From the NCBI GenBank assembly GCA_023213395.1, contig CM041465.1, forward strand, positions 26,791,741 to 26,855,740: a DNA stretch of 64,000 nucleotides. The letters run 5' to 3'. Shown piece after piece: positions 11,141-25,372 of the stretch (position 1 is its first letter; every line of letters starts with the position of its first letter). The notes beneath the pieces were generated by a model. It worked only from the letters and a program-made list of their open reading frames with translations, was not told the origin of the DNA and ran no database searches. A program made the translations under genes and the position numbers. The DNA comes from Cycas panzhihuaensis (Eukaryota; Cycadophyta).

Positions 11141-12535
11141 TTTTTGAATTTGGTGGTATTTAATGGAATTTTTTTTAGAGTGGTTAAGAGGCATAAAACC
11201 TTATTTGATTTAAAATGACTTATCAGATTTTATTTCTCAAGGATATAAAATTTTAGTACTTTTTTATCCTACTACTAAGTTAATAGTTGATAAAGAAAAC
11301 AAAAATAAGGAACTTGAAATGAAAAATAATATTGCACTTTATTGGATATATTCTACTTTAAATGATGATGTAATATCCTATGTGTACCATATTAAAACTA
11401 TGAAGGAAACATAGGATATTTTGAAATGTAAGTTTGATCCAAGTTTGAGGGGGAGTTTTAAGATTTTTCAAGCATCTTTTAAGAATGTTCAAGTAGATTT
11501 TCAAACACAAAATTCTTAAGCAAGTTTTTAGGAAACTTAAGGTAATATTATAGGTGATTAAAATATAGGTAATTAAGATTCTCAATTAAATATAAAAGTT
11601 CACATTAAGAAGGAATGTTAAAAATATATTAAGAAGGTATGCCAAGAATATATTGAGAAGGTATGTTAGGAACTCGATAAGAAGGTATGTTAAGAGAACA
11701 TAATTGAAAACATTATTGATGAATCTACTATTGAATGCAAAGAGATTATTACTGAATTCATTATTGAATCTGATGAAACTAATGATGAGATTACTATAAT
11801 TGAGTATGTTGAGTGCGATGAACTTATTGTTATTATTAGATGTAAAAAGTCTACTAATGATTATGATCAAGTAATTCAAGATGTTGAAGTTTTTCTACTC
11901 ATTTCAATAGATGTGCCTATTACTTCAAAGGAGATTGTATTTAAAGTTGGAGATAAACTAAATTTATTTACATTTATTGATATTACTAGTGATTCAAATT
12001 CAACTAAATTTTCTATTTCAAATATTGATTCAAATTTGAGTATATAAGTTTTGAAAGATGATTTTGATTATTCAAATAATGAGAAGGATTTGTAAGTTGA
12101 TGAAGATAAATATATTGTGATTAAGTCTAATTTAGGAGATATTCTTAATTTGAATTTTGATAAGAGAATGACAAGATTCAAGTGATTCAGAATGTTGTAC
12201 CAGAAGCAAAACACAAAGAAGTAGAAGCAAAACCTTATGAAATAGTTAATTTAAGAGTAATATTATAAGATCTATATCAAAACCAAAATGAACTTATAGA
12301 GATTCTATGATAATTAAAATATTATATAGATGATGAAGAACTTAGTTTTACAAAGAAGAATGAAGCATATCAAGATCAAGCATCATTACAACATTTAAGA
12401 GTTAATACAACAAAGATAAGTTAAAGATCAAATTGAAGACCGAGTTTTAGATATCATTTTCAAGATATTTCTAAAGATCAAATATTATAAATTCAAAGCA
12501 GCATCTATGTTACCCAAAGTGAATTATCTAGGAGT
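11141..12535 (+). pseudogene. Decayed Ty1/copia-like gag with octapeptide repeat and acidic tail
   Basis: Reading through stops, the first third gives EWLRGIKPYL, KNNIALYWIYSTLNDDVIS, KTMKE and ILKCKFDP, the pattern of a copia gag (UBN2-type) domain. The frame continues through a 4 x 24-bp repeat and an open stretch with no stop from 11694 to 12044 that encodes an acidic Ile/Asp/Glu-rich segment (ENIIENIIDES). Further coding-like sequence (PEAKHKEVEAKPYEIV) reaches about 12420. No ATG suits the open stretch. Stops sit mostly at plausible Gln or Trp positions. Assignment to copia rests on residue pattern only. Confidence 0.5.
11607..11702 (+). repeat. Four tandem 24-bp units encoding an octapeptide
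   Basis: Units start at 11607, 11631, 11655 and 11679. The clearest is AAGAAGGTATGCCAAGAATA followed by TATT. In the frame of the surrounding gag relic they read KKEC-KYI, KKVCQEYI, EKVC-ELD and KKVC-ENI, where the dash is a TAA or TAG in place of the intact CAA. The period is an exact multiple of three and the repeat is in frame with open sequence on its right. Confidence 0.75.
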
Positions 12536-12745
12536 GTTGGAATATCTTGTTTCACACTTATGAGGTAAAGTTATAATGCATATTTATGCAATTGATTTTA
12601 TTATGATATTGGTATTTTATGGTGGGTCACATGCATAACCATGCTATGTATTATAAATACACACTCAATGTATTATATTGACACATTGTTGTATATTATT
12701 CTTATAGTCTTAATCCAAGTTAAGATACCTTTAGGATACCATGAT
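12536..12745 (+). repeat. Candidate LTR start beside the copia-like relic
   Basis: Begins TGTTGGAATATC directly after a short purine block (CTAGGAG), and contains a TATAAATAC element near 12650, as small copia LTRs do. The right end is not defined and no partner LTR was found by eye. Confidence 0.3.
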
Positions 12746-12889
12746 AATTTTGGTGCTTGTTTTGTTTTTTTTTTTAATTTATGTATTATTATTTTCTGTT
12801 AATTTTAATTTTCTACATGGCTAAGAGAATAACCTTATTGATATCCTAAGGTTTTTATACTTTAACATTAATTTTAACATCATGTTATA

Positions 12890-13610
12890 GATCTAATATG
12901 AATAATTAAATCTTTTGAGGTAATGATAAGTCAATTACATTGTAAACCAACCTGGTAAAATTTTGACAATACTCGTTTACTAATCCTCTTTGTTATAATT
13001 TACTTAGTTAAGAAAAATAATCATTGTCCCATGTATTTTTAAAATGTTTTTTAATTACTATAAATAATTATTTCCAGGATGTTGCATGCACTCCTTCTTT
13101 TTCTTGTATCCATATCAACCACCAATCATATGCTCTTTTAGGCATATACATAATAATATATAATATTATTTCCTTATCATCCTTAATAAATTATACTGAA
13201 AAATATATTTCTAACTTTTGTAACCATTCATCAATAGTACACTTTGAACCATCAAATTGTGATATGTTAATCTTTCTTTTTCCTATTTAAGTTATAGGTT
13301 TTTTATATTTCTAAAGTTATGTAGTGATATAGTCAACTTTGTCCAGTCTTTTATAAGTAATGTGTGCAAATGATTTTTTTCTTTAGTGTATTTAATAATT
13401 GCTTCTTCATTATCATTATTTGTTGATTTTTCACTTGACAAAAAAAAAAGCTTATATTTTTATTATTTGCATGAATTTTATATTTTGTAGCTAATTCTTT
13501 AAAGATTGTTCTCATTTTTTCCAATGAAGATTTGATACCTAACATCCTATTTTTTATTTCTGCCACCTCTTCTTCTAGTTTTTTGTTTTTCATCCATTAT
13601 TTTTGAATGG
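12890..13610 (-). pseudogene. Gag relic of another retroelement, minus strand
   Basis: Minus-strand reading gives INISQFDGSKCTIDEWLQKL, MPKRAYDWW, HATSWK and QRGLVNEYCQNFTRL, the residue pattern of a retrotransposon gag capsid. Upstream on the same strand, 13593-13351 is a charged helical stretch (KNKKLEEEVAEIKNRMLGI) of coiled-coil type. Several stops (TAA, TAG) break it. It faces the copia-like relic at 11141-12535, so two different elements meet here. Confidence 0.55.
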
Positions 13611-14064
13611 TATATATATGGTACCATTGACTTCCTTCTATAATAAATATGTCAAATTTATTTTGACTTATTCATTATCTAACTATTAATATACTGTGAT
13701 TCAGTTTGAGGCAGTCAGTCAAGTATATAAATATAGATTTTTGTGATGTTTAGTAAGATGACTATTGATATATTATGATGTCCAAAGAATGTATGTTAAT
13801 TTATCAATATTATTTCTAATGTAATTTAGAAATACTTAAATATGGTACTTTTTTGATGCATTGATGTATAACTAGTCCCTTATTAAGATGTAATAATATG
13901 AGTCTGATGCAACCTATAGGTCTTATATGGCTTGGTATCATATCGTTGCTAAAACAAATGTGATAGGTGTATAATCCCCTTAAGGATGTAAATAAATACT
14001 TATTCTTCTTCTTTTTTTTTTAATTAATTTAATTAATTAGTTAATTAATTATATAATTAACAAC
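13611..14064. other. AT-rich DNA, no gene seen
   Basis: Nothing recognised. A run of AATTAATT copies at 14020-14060 borders the microsatellite. Confidence 0.5.
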
Positions 14065-16615
<2,551 letters not shown>

Positions 16616-18394
16616 TGTTTTTATATTCATATAGTCTTACTAGTCATAGTCCTAAGCAGTGTAGAAACAAATAATTTATATATGTGCTTAGAGAGAAAGA
16701 ATGAAAGAACACAAAATATGAAGAAGGTGCTTATGTCAATTCCACGTAGTTGCTCACAATAATTAGAGACAGGAAAGAAAAATATTTCACTACAAGATGG
16801 CTCTAAACCATGATAATTCCTAAACTACCAACTCTATGAGGACCCCAGTAAATTTGAGACCTATAACACCTAGTTCAAATGATATTTGCTTGGTTCAAAT
16901 GGATTCATAAATAAAACTACCCTATGAAAAACATCATCACCAATTATAAGTTAGATTAGGGCTCTCTTTGAATAGGTTGTAGAATTGAAGTTCATATTTA
17001 ATAATTTAGAGAAGGAAAGAAACTTTCTACTTTGAAAAGCTCTAGGACATTAATCTTCTATGCCAAAGCTCTAAACTCACACACATAACTCTCTATAAAT
17101 GAATTGAAATATGCCCCCGTTATCAAGTTAGTCAAATCAATCTATAAAGAAATCTAAAGATGCCTATTATAGATCTCATATACATAGCTAGATGACAAAT
17201 ATATGGCATCATAGGTTATTACACATAGACTAAAAATGATAGAGATGCAATTGCCCCTCTCCAAATGTCGAATACAAAAAGATTTGAATACACAAAATGC
17301 TAAAGTGATTGATCACATAAATTGGAGTAGCCATAGATTACAAAATTTCATCACAAACAAAAATTTCAAATGGATCTACAAAACCCTAAGTCAAATTCAT
17401 ATATTTCATATAGTTTCCTTTCTTACATCTAAATGGATGTCAAATGTTTATTAAATTTTATTTAATATTTTTCTAATTACAAATGCATTCCAATCTAGTT
17501 AATTAACATTTCAGGTCTATATCCCCCTGACCCACTAGCGCATGGTCTTATCAGCGTCATATATGACCTTGATAGTATTATGAAAGGGGCTTAACCCATT
17601 AATATTCAACCTCCCTATTTCAAAAAAGAGATACCTATAATATTTTTAGCATAACTTCATCATCTAGAGTTAAAATTTAGTTATAGAAGTTGTGTCAGAA
17701 TCCTAACTTAGACACTAACAATTTAAATAGACACTCAAGCACTTTTGATGCTATTTTAGTGAGGAAAACATCATGCAAAGTCAATAGAACCAACTATAAC
17801 TAGGCAAGTTTAGGTACATGACTTAAACTAGCAAATTTCTTTGTAATTTTTTTATATCATTGCTTCAATTCAATATGTTATTAATCATTTGTTAATTAGG
17901 TAAAGTAATCATATAATTTTATCACATATTTTTTAATAAATTCATTTAGTTTATTTATAAGAAATTCAACTATCATTTTAATATTATTTATTGTAAATGA
18001 TGTTATAATTTATGAAAATATTTATCAATTTGATTTAATTTTTGATATTTATGATTAAAAACATAATTTTAGAACATTTGCAATTAATGTTTTAATATGT
18101 TAAAGGGTTAACTTTCCCATTTTATTCATAAAATTACATAATTTATTCATAAACATATATGTATTGTTATCTATACTAAATCAATATTATTTTTCCTTAG
18201 TTATTGAAATAAAAATGTTGTGATTATCTTCATATAATAGTTATGGCTTAAATGTTTTAATTTTGAAACTTATTTTTTCTTTATATTCATCTTATCATTT
18301 CTTTTATTTTTTTTTCCATCAAAAGAGGATTTTTGGATATAGGTTTATTTTTCCAAAATAGAAATAATATTAGGGACAACCTCCTCCATGTAAA
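16616..18394. other. AT-rich DNA, no gene seen
   Basis: No protein match by eye on either strand. The right part may hold the unrecognised upstream region of the copia relic that starts at about 18395. Confidence 0.45.
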
Positions 18395-18479
18395 TTCTAG
18401 TCTTAAATGGTACAAATTATGCTAATTAGAAAGTGAAAGTATTTAAGCAACTTAAACAACAAAAACATTGGTGGTACGT
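18395..18479 (+). pseudogene. Ty1/copia gag relic, 5' part (split by the LINE)
   Basis: Reads LNGTNYAN-KVKVFKQL and KQQKHWWY, the copia gag start pattern (G-x-N-Y-x-x-W-K); the dash is TAG where Trp is expected. The reading continues at 25373 after removing the LINE and one target-site copy. Confidence 0.6.
18469..18479. repeat. Left target-site duplication of the LINE
   Basis: TGGTGGTACGT, identical to 25362-25372 just after the LINE's A tail. Perfect 11-bp pair. Confidence 0.88.
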
Positions 18480-19081
18480 ATGTTTCATATCACAAAACTA
18501 ATCTAAGAATAAGGTAGAAATCTATACCATAGGATTAGGAAGAACAAGACAGAAGGTACTACAACTAGGGTTCTGAACAAAGGTAGGAGTGGTGGCATTT
18601 TAAGAGAACAAATCTAGGGAGGGTAAACATTGACCCAAATGGAGGAAGCAAGATTGCATGGCTCAATTTCAGGAGCCTGAAGAAGGAGTAAGGCACTAAT
18701 CATCATTGGTCTCTCTCATGGTTGATTGGAGTTCACAAAGAGACTTTTGGAGTAGATGGACCCCATCGAAGGGGAGACTTGATATACAAAGTTAAGCGGG
18801 GTGCTCTCGGGTGCAAGGGAGAAGCTAGATTCAGTCGTTTTGATCTAGACTGGAGGTGGAGGGGAGAAAGCTATCCAAAGAGGACACGTTTTGATCAGTG
18901 GATGGAAGCAAGGTGTTACTAGAGTTCTAAGTGGACTAAAGGATACACTCTGAGTAAAGGAGTCTGGAATCAGAAGATTGAAGGAATGATCTTAAGAGTG
19001 AGAGCTCTAATCTTTTGAGATCTACTCTATGCATGTTGTTATATTGTTATTTTAAATTTGTTTTTAAGGTGAATAACTATA

Positions 19082-20338
19082 ATGGATAAGGAACCAATAT
19101 CTACAAACCAGTTTCTAAACCCTCCTCTAGGTAGATCTTATTCAGAGCCCTTAAATTAGGTGAGGATGAAACTTTTGACCTAATCCCAGTAACCCAAGAT
19201 GACCAAATCAGAATATGAGTACCTAAGAAGCTAATAGAAAAAATTTAAAAAAATTAGGAGAACTACCTGGTTAGAAGATTCTCTGGGCCCAAGCCTAGTT
19301 TGGACATTATAAGGAGCTGGGCTAGGAGTAGGTGGAGGATTAATAGTCATATTGAAGTAATGGCCCTTCCAAAGGGATATGTATTATTCAAACTTATATC
19401 TCAAGAAGATATAATTAATATCTTATTGAAATCACCCTAGATATTAGGGAGGAAGGCCCTTCTTTTGGAAAAGTAACATAGATACTTTGATCCATCAGTA
19501 GCTATGATAAAACAAGCACCAGTCTAGATTTAGTTACTTAGCCTCCCCTATAGTTATGGAATATGGAAGTTGTTAGAGTGGTGGCAAAATCAATTGGGCC
19601 TCTTTTGGCCATTGATTTGACTACTAGGAATAGGAGTAGGATGATAAATTCCATGTTCTGTGCCTTGGAAAGAATTGATAAACCACTTACTAAGAATGTT
19701 TGGATTGATATGGAGGACTGGAGCAAGGACCAGCCTCTAATTTATGAAGTGGAAAACTTTAGGTGCTCAGCATATAGAAGGATAGCTCACTTACCCCCAA
19801 AATGCCTAGGGATTAGAAAATAGGAGGAGGAGAGGTAAGAGGACAATGATACCACTAAATAAATTCCTAAGGAGACAGAGCCTCATGAGAGACCTAATAT
19901 TTCAACTTAAATGGTGGATAAGATAGATTTTAACCTCGACTTAGAGGACACCCTAATGGAAGAGGGTGAAGAGGACCGAGAGAATGAGAAGGAGGAGGGG
20001 AAGGAAGACCCCCTTAGGGAAAGTTGAGAGGATGACCCGATTGAGAAAATAGAATCACTAAGGAAGTAGGAAAAGGAGGAAATAAGAAAAGAGAGAGCCA
20101 CCTTAGAGGAGCAAAAGGAGGCTAGACAGAAGAAGATGGTGGATGTTGGGTCAAAGAGGGGAGTGGGTAGACCCCCTCTCAAGATTCTTAGAGAGAGGGA
20201 AGTGGCTCTCCAAGTAGATCAGAGAAACTAGAAGACTCTAAAGGATGGCTTCCTAGAAGGGCCAAGACTAAGACCTAGAGATGAGGGTTGCAAAGTACAC
20301 AAAGAGGAACTGGGGGAGATCTAGAAACCTAGGAGAAA
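19082..20338 (+). pseudogene. LINE ORF1 (DUF4283, zinc-knuckle remnant)
   Basis: RNA-binding ORF1 protein. ATG at 19082 begins MDKEPISTNQFLNPPLGRSY. After frame slips, 19290-19560 gives SWARSRWRINSHIEVMALPK, YVLFKLISQEDIINILLKSP, ILGRKALLLEK and FDPSVA, the DUF4283 pattern. Around 19563-19823 follow IDLTTRNRSRMI and FRCSAYRRIAHLPPKC, a CCHC knuckle in which the second Cys is lost. The rest is acidic and basic charged sequence (E/R/K-rich, 19900-20330). Many stops replace expected Trp or Gln. Confidence 0.68.
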
Positions 20339-20341
20339 GAG

Positions 20342-21060
20342 ATGAAGCTGATCTCCTGGAATATCAGAGGGGTGAATGCTCCTTCTAAGCAGAGGGTGTT
20401 GAAGGAATTAAGGTCAAGAGAATGACCATATTTTATTTTCCTATAGGAAACTAAGCTAAATAAAGGAAATAGTATTAGGGTTAAAGAAAAAGTATAGGAA
20501 AAAGCTAAAATAGAGGTTATAGACATTGACCAAGGTATAGGGGGCTTGATGGTGCTGTGGAACCTGATAGACTGAGTAGGAGAAGTCTTCAAAACATGAG
20601 GTTTTTATTTCTCTATATGGCTCACTTATAGGAGGACAAACATAAAATGGCTAAATACAAATATTTACCTTCTAAATCATCCAGAGGGAAGAAGATCCCT
20701 TTGGGAAAGGATTCTAGTGGATCATAAAGGCTATGCTACCCCTTAGCTAGTAGCAGGTGACCTAAACGCCCCTTACACTAGGTGAAAAGAGAGGCGGCCA
20801 GGAGGGATGGACAAGCAATATGCAAGACCTCAATAGCTTTATGCAGATGGGTGGGCTAGTGGAGATCCCTCTGAGAGGAGCAAACTACACTTAGTCAAAT
20901 AGATGATTATATAACCAACATATCTAGGTGAAGATGGATAGGATGATACTGAATTATGAATGGTTAGTTAGTTACAATGATTTTTATCTAGAAGTACTAT
21001 CAAAAATATTATCAAATCATTCTACTTTCTAGTTTGTATTTTTTGACTCTGAGAAGCATA
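20342..21060 (+). pseudogene. LINE ORF2: AP-like endonuclease domain
   Basis: Nicks target DNA for target-primed reverse transcription. ATG at 20342 starts MKLISWNIRGVNAPSKQRVL, the canonical N-terminal motif of the family. A TAG then replaces Gln just before ETKL (catalytic Glu), VAGDLNAP gives the GDxN motif, and ILSNHST is the SNH-type end. Interrupted by many stops and at least one frameshift. Confidence 0.82.
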
Positions 21061-21543
21061 AGGGATCCCCTTTTAGATTTGAGATGATGTGGACTAGACA
21101 CCCACACTTCAAGGAGCTTATTGAGGATTGGTGGAGAGTCCTAGTTTAGGGTTATGCAATGTATAGATTCTCAAGGAAGTTGGATTAGATTAAGAGGGAA
21201 GTGAAAAGATGGAACAAAGAACTCTTTTGAAATATATTTGCAGTAAAGGACCAAATATTAAGGGATCTAAAAGTTACTGAAGATAAGATTTAGGAGGAAG
21301 GTAAAATTGAGAAGCTGGATAAAGAGGAGAGAGATTTGGTGAAGAACTTGGAGGAGATCCTAAGTAGAGAGGAGGTCCATTAGAGATAGAAATCTATGGC
21401 CATTTGGTTAGTTAAGGGAGACAAGAACACTAAATTTTTCCATATGACAATGATTAAGCATAGAGCTAGCAATAGAATAAGTAGCCTCCAAAGGAAAGAT
21501 AGGGAGGAAGTAAATAGATTAGTGTTAGATAATGTGATAATAA

Positions 21544-22169
21544 TGTTTTAGAGGCTAAAATTTTAATAGGTTGGCAACACAATTTCCCCCCCAAACTTCC
21601 TCGGGGGGTTCCAAGGGGGACAGGAGCCCCCCTTGGCCAAGGGATGTGAGGGGGTGCTAGAACCTCCCTCATAAAGAGGGGGTTTAGGGGCGATAGCCCC
21701 CAACCCAAAAGGCTAACACTGAAAAGCATACTAAATTGTAAATAGAATCGAGGTCATTTGCTCAAAATACCCTAGATTCTATGGTCAAGATTTGTGTCTT
21801 GTATGACTCTATAATATAGCCCTATTTAGGATGTTTTCTCATTATGTTGATGGTGTTTGATGTATTGGATGTATTATGAAGAGTTGGGTGGCTAGTTGTT
21901 GTTACTATGAGCATTCTGCTACAGATTATATATATTTCTCTATTCTTTAATAATAAAGATTGATACCTTTCTTGTGTGGATATTTCCCTAGCACACTGCT
22001 AGGGTTTTACCACGTTATATTAGGTGTATATATGATGCTTTGACTTTCTAATTTATTTTATTATATGATCTTTGGTTTAAGAACTTGAATGTTAAATTTT
22101 AGTTTCGATAATTATAAATTAGTTTAGATATTGGTGGCGGTTTTAAGTTATTGAGACCTTGTCTTCTCA
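21544..22169 (+). mobile_element. Probable solo LTR (copia-type) inside the LINE
   Basis: Interrupts ORF2 between coding stretches ending ...DNVII and resuming KDTTIKYF. It starts TGTTTTAG and ends TCTCA, contains the G/C-block run GGGGGGTTCC...GGAGCCCCCC (21600-21690) and the stretch GGGTTTTACCACGTTATATT (22011-22030), both of the sort found in copia LTRs. Flanks share AATAA/ATAAT, but the exact 5-bp duplication is unclear. No internal region is present. Confidence 0.5.
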
Positions 22170-22179
22170 ATAATCAAAA

Positions 22180-23690
22180 GACTTAAAGGATACAACTATT
22201 AAATATTTTTTAGATCTCTTTGAAGAACTAGGATGTATAGATAGGGATGCTAGGAAGGATTTTCTGAGTTCAATCCCTAAGCTAGTCAAGGAAGGACAAA
22301 ATGAAAAGTTAGAAGCCCCTTTCACGCTAGAGGAAATAAAAGAAGCAGTGTTCGATATAAAGAGAGAGAAAGTGCTAGGACTAGATGGTTTTCCTCCAAG
22401 TTTTTTCCAATACTTTTGGGATATAATAAAAGGGGATTTGATAGAAGCCTTGCACAAACTCCAAAGGAATTGGAAACTTTTGGGAGAATGGAAAGCAACT
22501 TTTATTGTGATGATTCCAAAGAAGGAGGGTACAAGAAGGATGGAGGATTTTTGCCCCATAAGCCTTTGCAATGTTAAGTACAAGATATTAATGAAAGTCT
22601 TAGGTAATAGATTAAAAAAGATCCTCCCTGGGATCATCTTTAAGAATTAGGATGGTTTTGTGCAGGGCAGGCAAATTATGGATGGTATAATAGTTGTCCA
22701 TGAAACTCTTCATTCAACCAACTAGAGAAAGGAACCTGGTATGCTAATCAAAATTGATATGTCGAAAGCCTATGATAGAGTTTCATGGGAATGCCTAATG
22801 GAATGCATGGAAGCTTTTAGCTTTGGAAATATTTGGAGGGAATAGATGGAATTATGCATTTCAAATCCCCAATATTTTTCTATTGTTAATGGTAAGTCTT
22901 TAAGATTCTTCTAAGGCTTTAGAGGGCTAACGCAAGGGGACCCATTATCCCTATATTTGTTTATTATCATGGCAGAATTGTAAGGTCAGACCATAGAGGA
23001 GACTAGGAGATATAGGGCAATCATGGGATTAAAGTCTACCTTCGGTGTCAACAACATGGTTCATCATCAATTTATAAATGATAATATTTTCTTAGGCAAG
23101 GCAACACTGGGGGAAGCCCACATCATTAAATATGGTTTGGAAAGGATTGAGTGAGCCACTAACCAAAAGATAAATTTTAATAAAAGTAGTGTGTTCTTCA
23201 TCAACACACCGAAGAGTGCTCAACAAAGGATCAACAGAATTTTAGAGATGGTGTTCAGGAAGCTGTCAACCATATACCTTGGAATGTCTTTATTGGTGGG
23301 TGGAATGACAAGGAAATGTAGGACCCTATCATAGTTAAGATTTAGAGGAAATTAGTTAGTTGGAAAGGATCTCTTCTTAGTCAAGTTGGGAAACTACAAT
23401 TAGTAACTACAACTCTCCAAAGTATTCTTGTTTACTAGATGTCAATCTTTAGAGTGTCAGTTTGGGTGACAATGGTACTGGAGTCTATCCAGAAGAGATT
23501 CCTCTATTCAGGGATAGAGGAGAAATATAGAATTTATTTGGTAAAATGTAAAAGGTTTGCTGTCCAAAATGGGTAGGAGGACTAAACCTTAGACGACTGC
23601 CATTATTTAATAATGCTCTTATGGCAAAGATCAGCTGGCATCTGGTAAAAAAAGAAGGCAGCATATGGGACAAGATTCCTTCTCATAAGT
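22180..23690 (+). pseudogene. LINE ORF2: reverse transcriptase domain
   Basis: Non-LTR RT. Seen in order: LGLDGFPPSFFQYFW, EWKATFIVMIPKKEG, DFCPISLCNVKYKILMKVLG (22348-22650), motif A LIKIDMSKAYDRVSWECL with Asp, motif B GDPLSLYLFIIMAEL, and motif C FINDNIFLG where F-A-D-D is expected, so the first catalytic Asp has become Asn. Upstream, 21390-21480 holds AIWLVKGDKNTKFFH. Numerous TAG stops fall at Trp or Gln positions. Confidence 0.86.
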
Positions 23691-24119
23691 ATATCTAAGG
23701 TAGTTAGTTTTTAAAAGAGAACTTGCTCCCCTCCTGTGGTTCTACCATTTGGAGGAGTATCTTAAAGTCCAGAAGTATGCTAAAGGCTAGAGTTCATTAG
23801 AAGCTGGGAGATGGAAGAACTATAAGATTTTGGGAGGATGTATGACATGGAGATGAGAAGTTGAGTAGAAAGAAGGATTTATCCCCCTTACAACCCTTGT
23901 GTGAGAGAAGCTATGGGATTTATATGAAGGATTATTAGAGTGGGGAGGGATTAGAGAGAAAATGGAGGAGCTTTGAGGATCTTCACAAGGAGGCTGTGAT
24001 CCAAAAAAGGTTGGAAGCCTTAACAAAGGAAATTAATAAGTATTATATCCTAAAGAGAGGGGTAGTAGATTCTATGGTATGGCCATCATACTAGTTTGGG
24101 GACTATGTAGTCAAGTAGG

Positions 24120-24395
24120 GATATCACTTCTTGTGCCTTAAAAGAGAGATAGACGATCATTACTTTTTAAGGGGTATGGAAATTAGACATGATTCCCAAG
24201 ATTATGGCATTTTGGTGGACATGCCTAAAGAATAAAATTCTTGTGATGGACAATCTTAGGAAGAGAGGTTTTATGATGCCAAATAGGTGTATTCTCTGTT
24301 GTAGTGAGGGGGAGTCAGTAGATCATATTATCCTCCATTATAGTTTTTCTAGGGAGGTGTGGAGGTCGATAATGGACCTCTTTGAGGTCTGTTAG
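24120..24395 (+). pseudogene. LINE ORF2: zf-RVT zinc-binding region
   Basis: Open segment with PKIMAFWWTCLKNKILVMDN, LRKRGFMMPNRCILC and ESVDHIILHYSFSREVW: the W-x(n)-C-x2-C-x(n)-H-x(n)-H pattern that follows RT in plant LINE-like proteins. The first Cys pair and His are present; the last ligand region reads LHYSFSREVW, where Cys is replaced. Confidence 0.7.
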
Positions 24396-24605
24396 GTCCC
24401 TTTAGAAAAGTGTGTTATCTTGGAGTAGCCCATTCATAAGTAGATATTTATCTAGCATTTGGAAAGCCTCCCTTGCACTAATGATATGGAATCTATGGAA
24501 GGAGAGAAATAAGAGCTTATTTTAAGATAGGCAGATAGATGAGACTCAAATTTTTAGCATCATCACCTTGGATATGGGGGAAAATGCGAAGCCTAGAAAG
24601 GATAA

Positions 24606-25131
24606 ATGAGTATCACCAAGATGAAGCTCTATTTTGAAAAAGTGCAGGATAACCCTGAGGACTTAGAGGATCAGAAAATAAGTTATGTTTGGACCCCTCC
24701 AAAAGACACTTGGGTGAAGGTTAATTTTGACAGGGCCTCAAAAGGTAACCTAGAGGAAGCTGGGAGGGGTATTTGTAGAGATGTAAAAGGGAAGGTTATG
24801 TGGGCTTTTGTTGAGTACTATAGTCACTAGATGAACCAAAGGGCTGAGATGGAAGCTATGAGGAAAGTTGTTTATATGGTTATACAAGGAGCCCACAATA
24901 GGTTGATCCTAAAAGAGGACTCACTTAATGTGATTAACCTTCTTAAAGGTACATCTATGCTAGATTGGAGAACTTAAGATATAATTAAGGATACTTAGGA
25001 AGTTATGGGAGGACTTAAAAATTATCACTTAATGCACAGCTACAGAGAAGGCAATAAAGTGGCAGATAAATTGGCTAACTTAGGGGTTAATTACATAAGG
25101 GCTTGTTTCTAGAGAGAGGATATCCCAGAGT
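24606..25131 (+). pseudogene. LINE ORF2: C-terminal RNase H domain
   Basis: Degrades RNA in RNA:DNA hybrids. KVNFDRASKGN carries the first Asp, RAEMEAMRK the Glu, LKEDSLNVINLL the second Asp, and GNKVADKLANLG the C-terminal Asp, so the four acidic positions survive despite stops at three or more sites. The form is that of the archaeal-like RNase H acquired by plant L1 elements. Confidence 0.78.
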
Positions 25132-25361
25132 AAATAATGAGACTGGTTGAGGAGGATGGGGATAGAGTGTAATAATAAAGCTAGCCACTGGGCTTGTCAT
25201 GGTAGGGGTGTTATATTCATTTGGAGGGTCTAGCTAGGCCATGGCCTTGTCATGTCCATCTTATTATTTAGATTGATGGAAACTTGATGTAAAAGGTTTT
25301 GGGATCCTTCTTTAAAACCTAAGATTCTTTCTTTTACCTAATCAACAACAAAAAAAAAAAA

Positions 25362-25372
25362 TGGTGGTACGT
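25362..25372. repeat. Right target-site duplication of the LINE
   Basis: TGGTGGTACGT, directly after the A tract; partner at 18469-18479. Confidence 0.88.

Larger units (their letters stand above)
18480..25361 (+). mobile_element. L1-type LINE, full-length but decayed
   Basis: Bounded by the 11-bp duplication and ended by an A tract (25350-25361). Order: leader, ORF1 with DUF4283 and a zinc-knuckle remnant, ORF2 with AP-type endonuclease, RT, zf-RVT zinc-binding region and RNase H. It is 6.88 kb, of which about 626 bp (21544-22169) is a later insertion. Many in-frame stops, mostly TAG. Plant L1s with a C-terminal RNase H are a known group. Confidence 0.88.

Noticed and set aside
13931-13960. 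TGGTATCATATCG as a Met-tRNA primer-binding site
   Set aside because: Only about 9 of 13 bases match the usual site and no LTR end could be placed to its left.
21571-21700. G/C-block repeat in the solo LTR taken as a possible CRISPR or hairpin array
   Set aside because: Irregular short GC-rich palindromic blocks of the kind common in copia LTRs; no spacers and a plant context.
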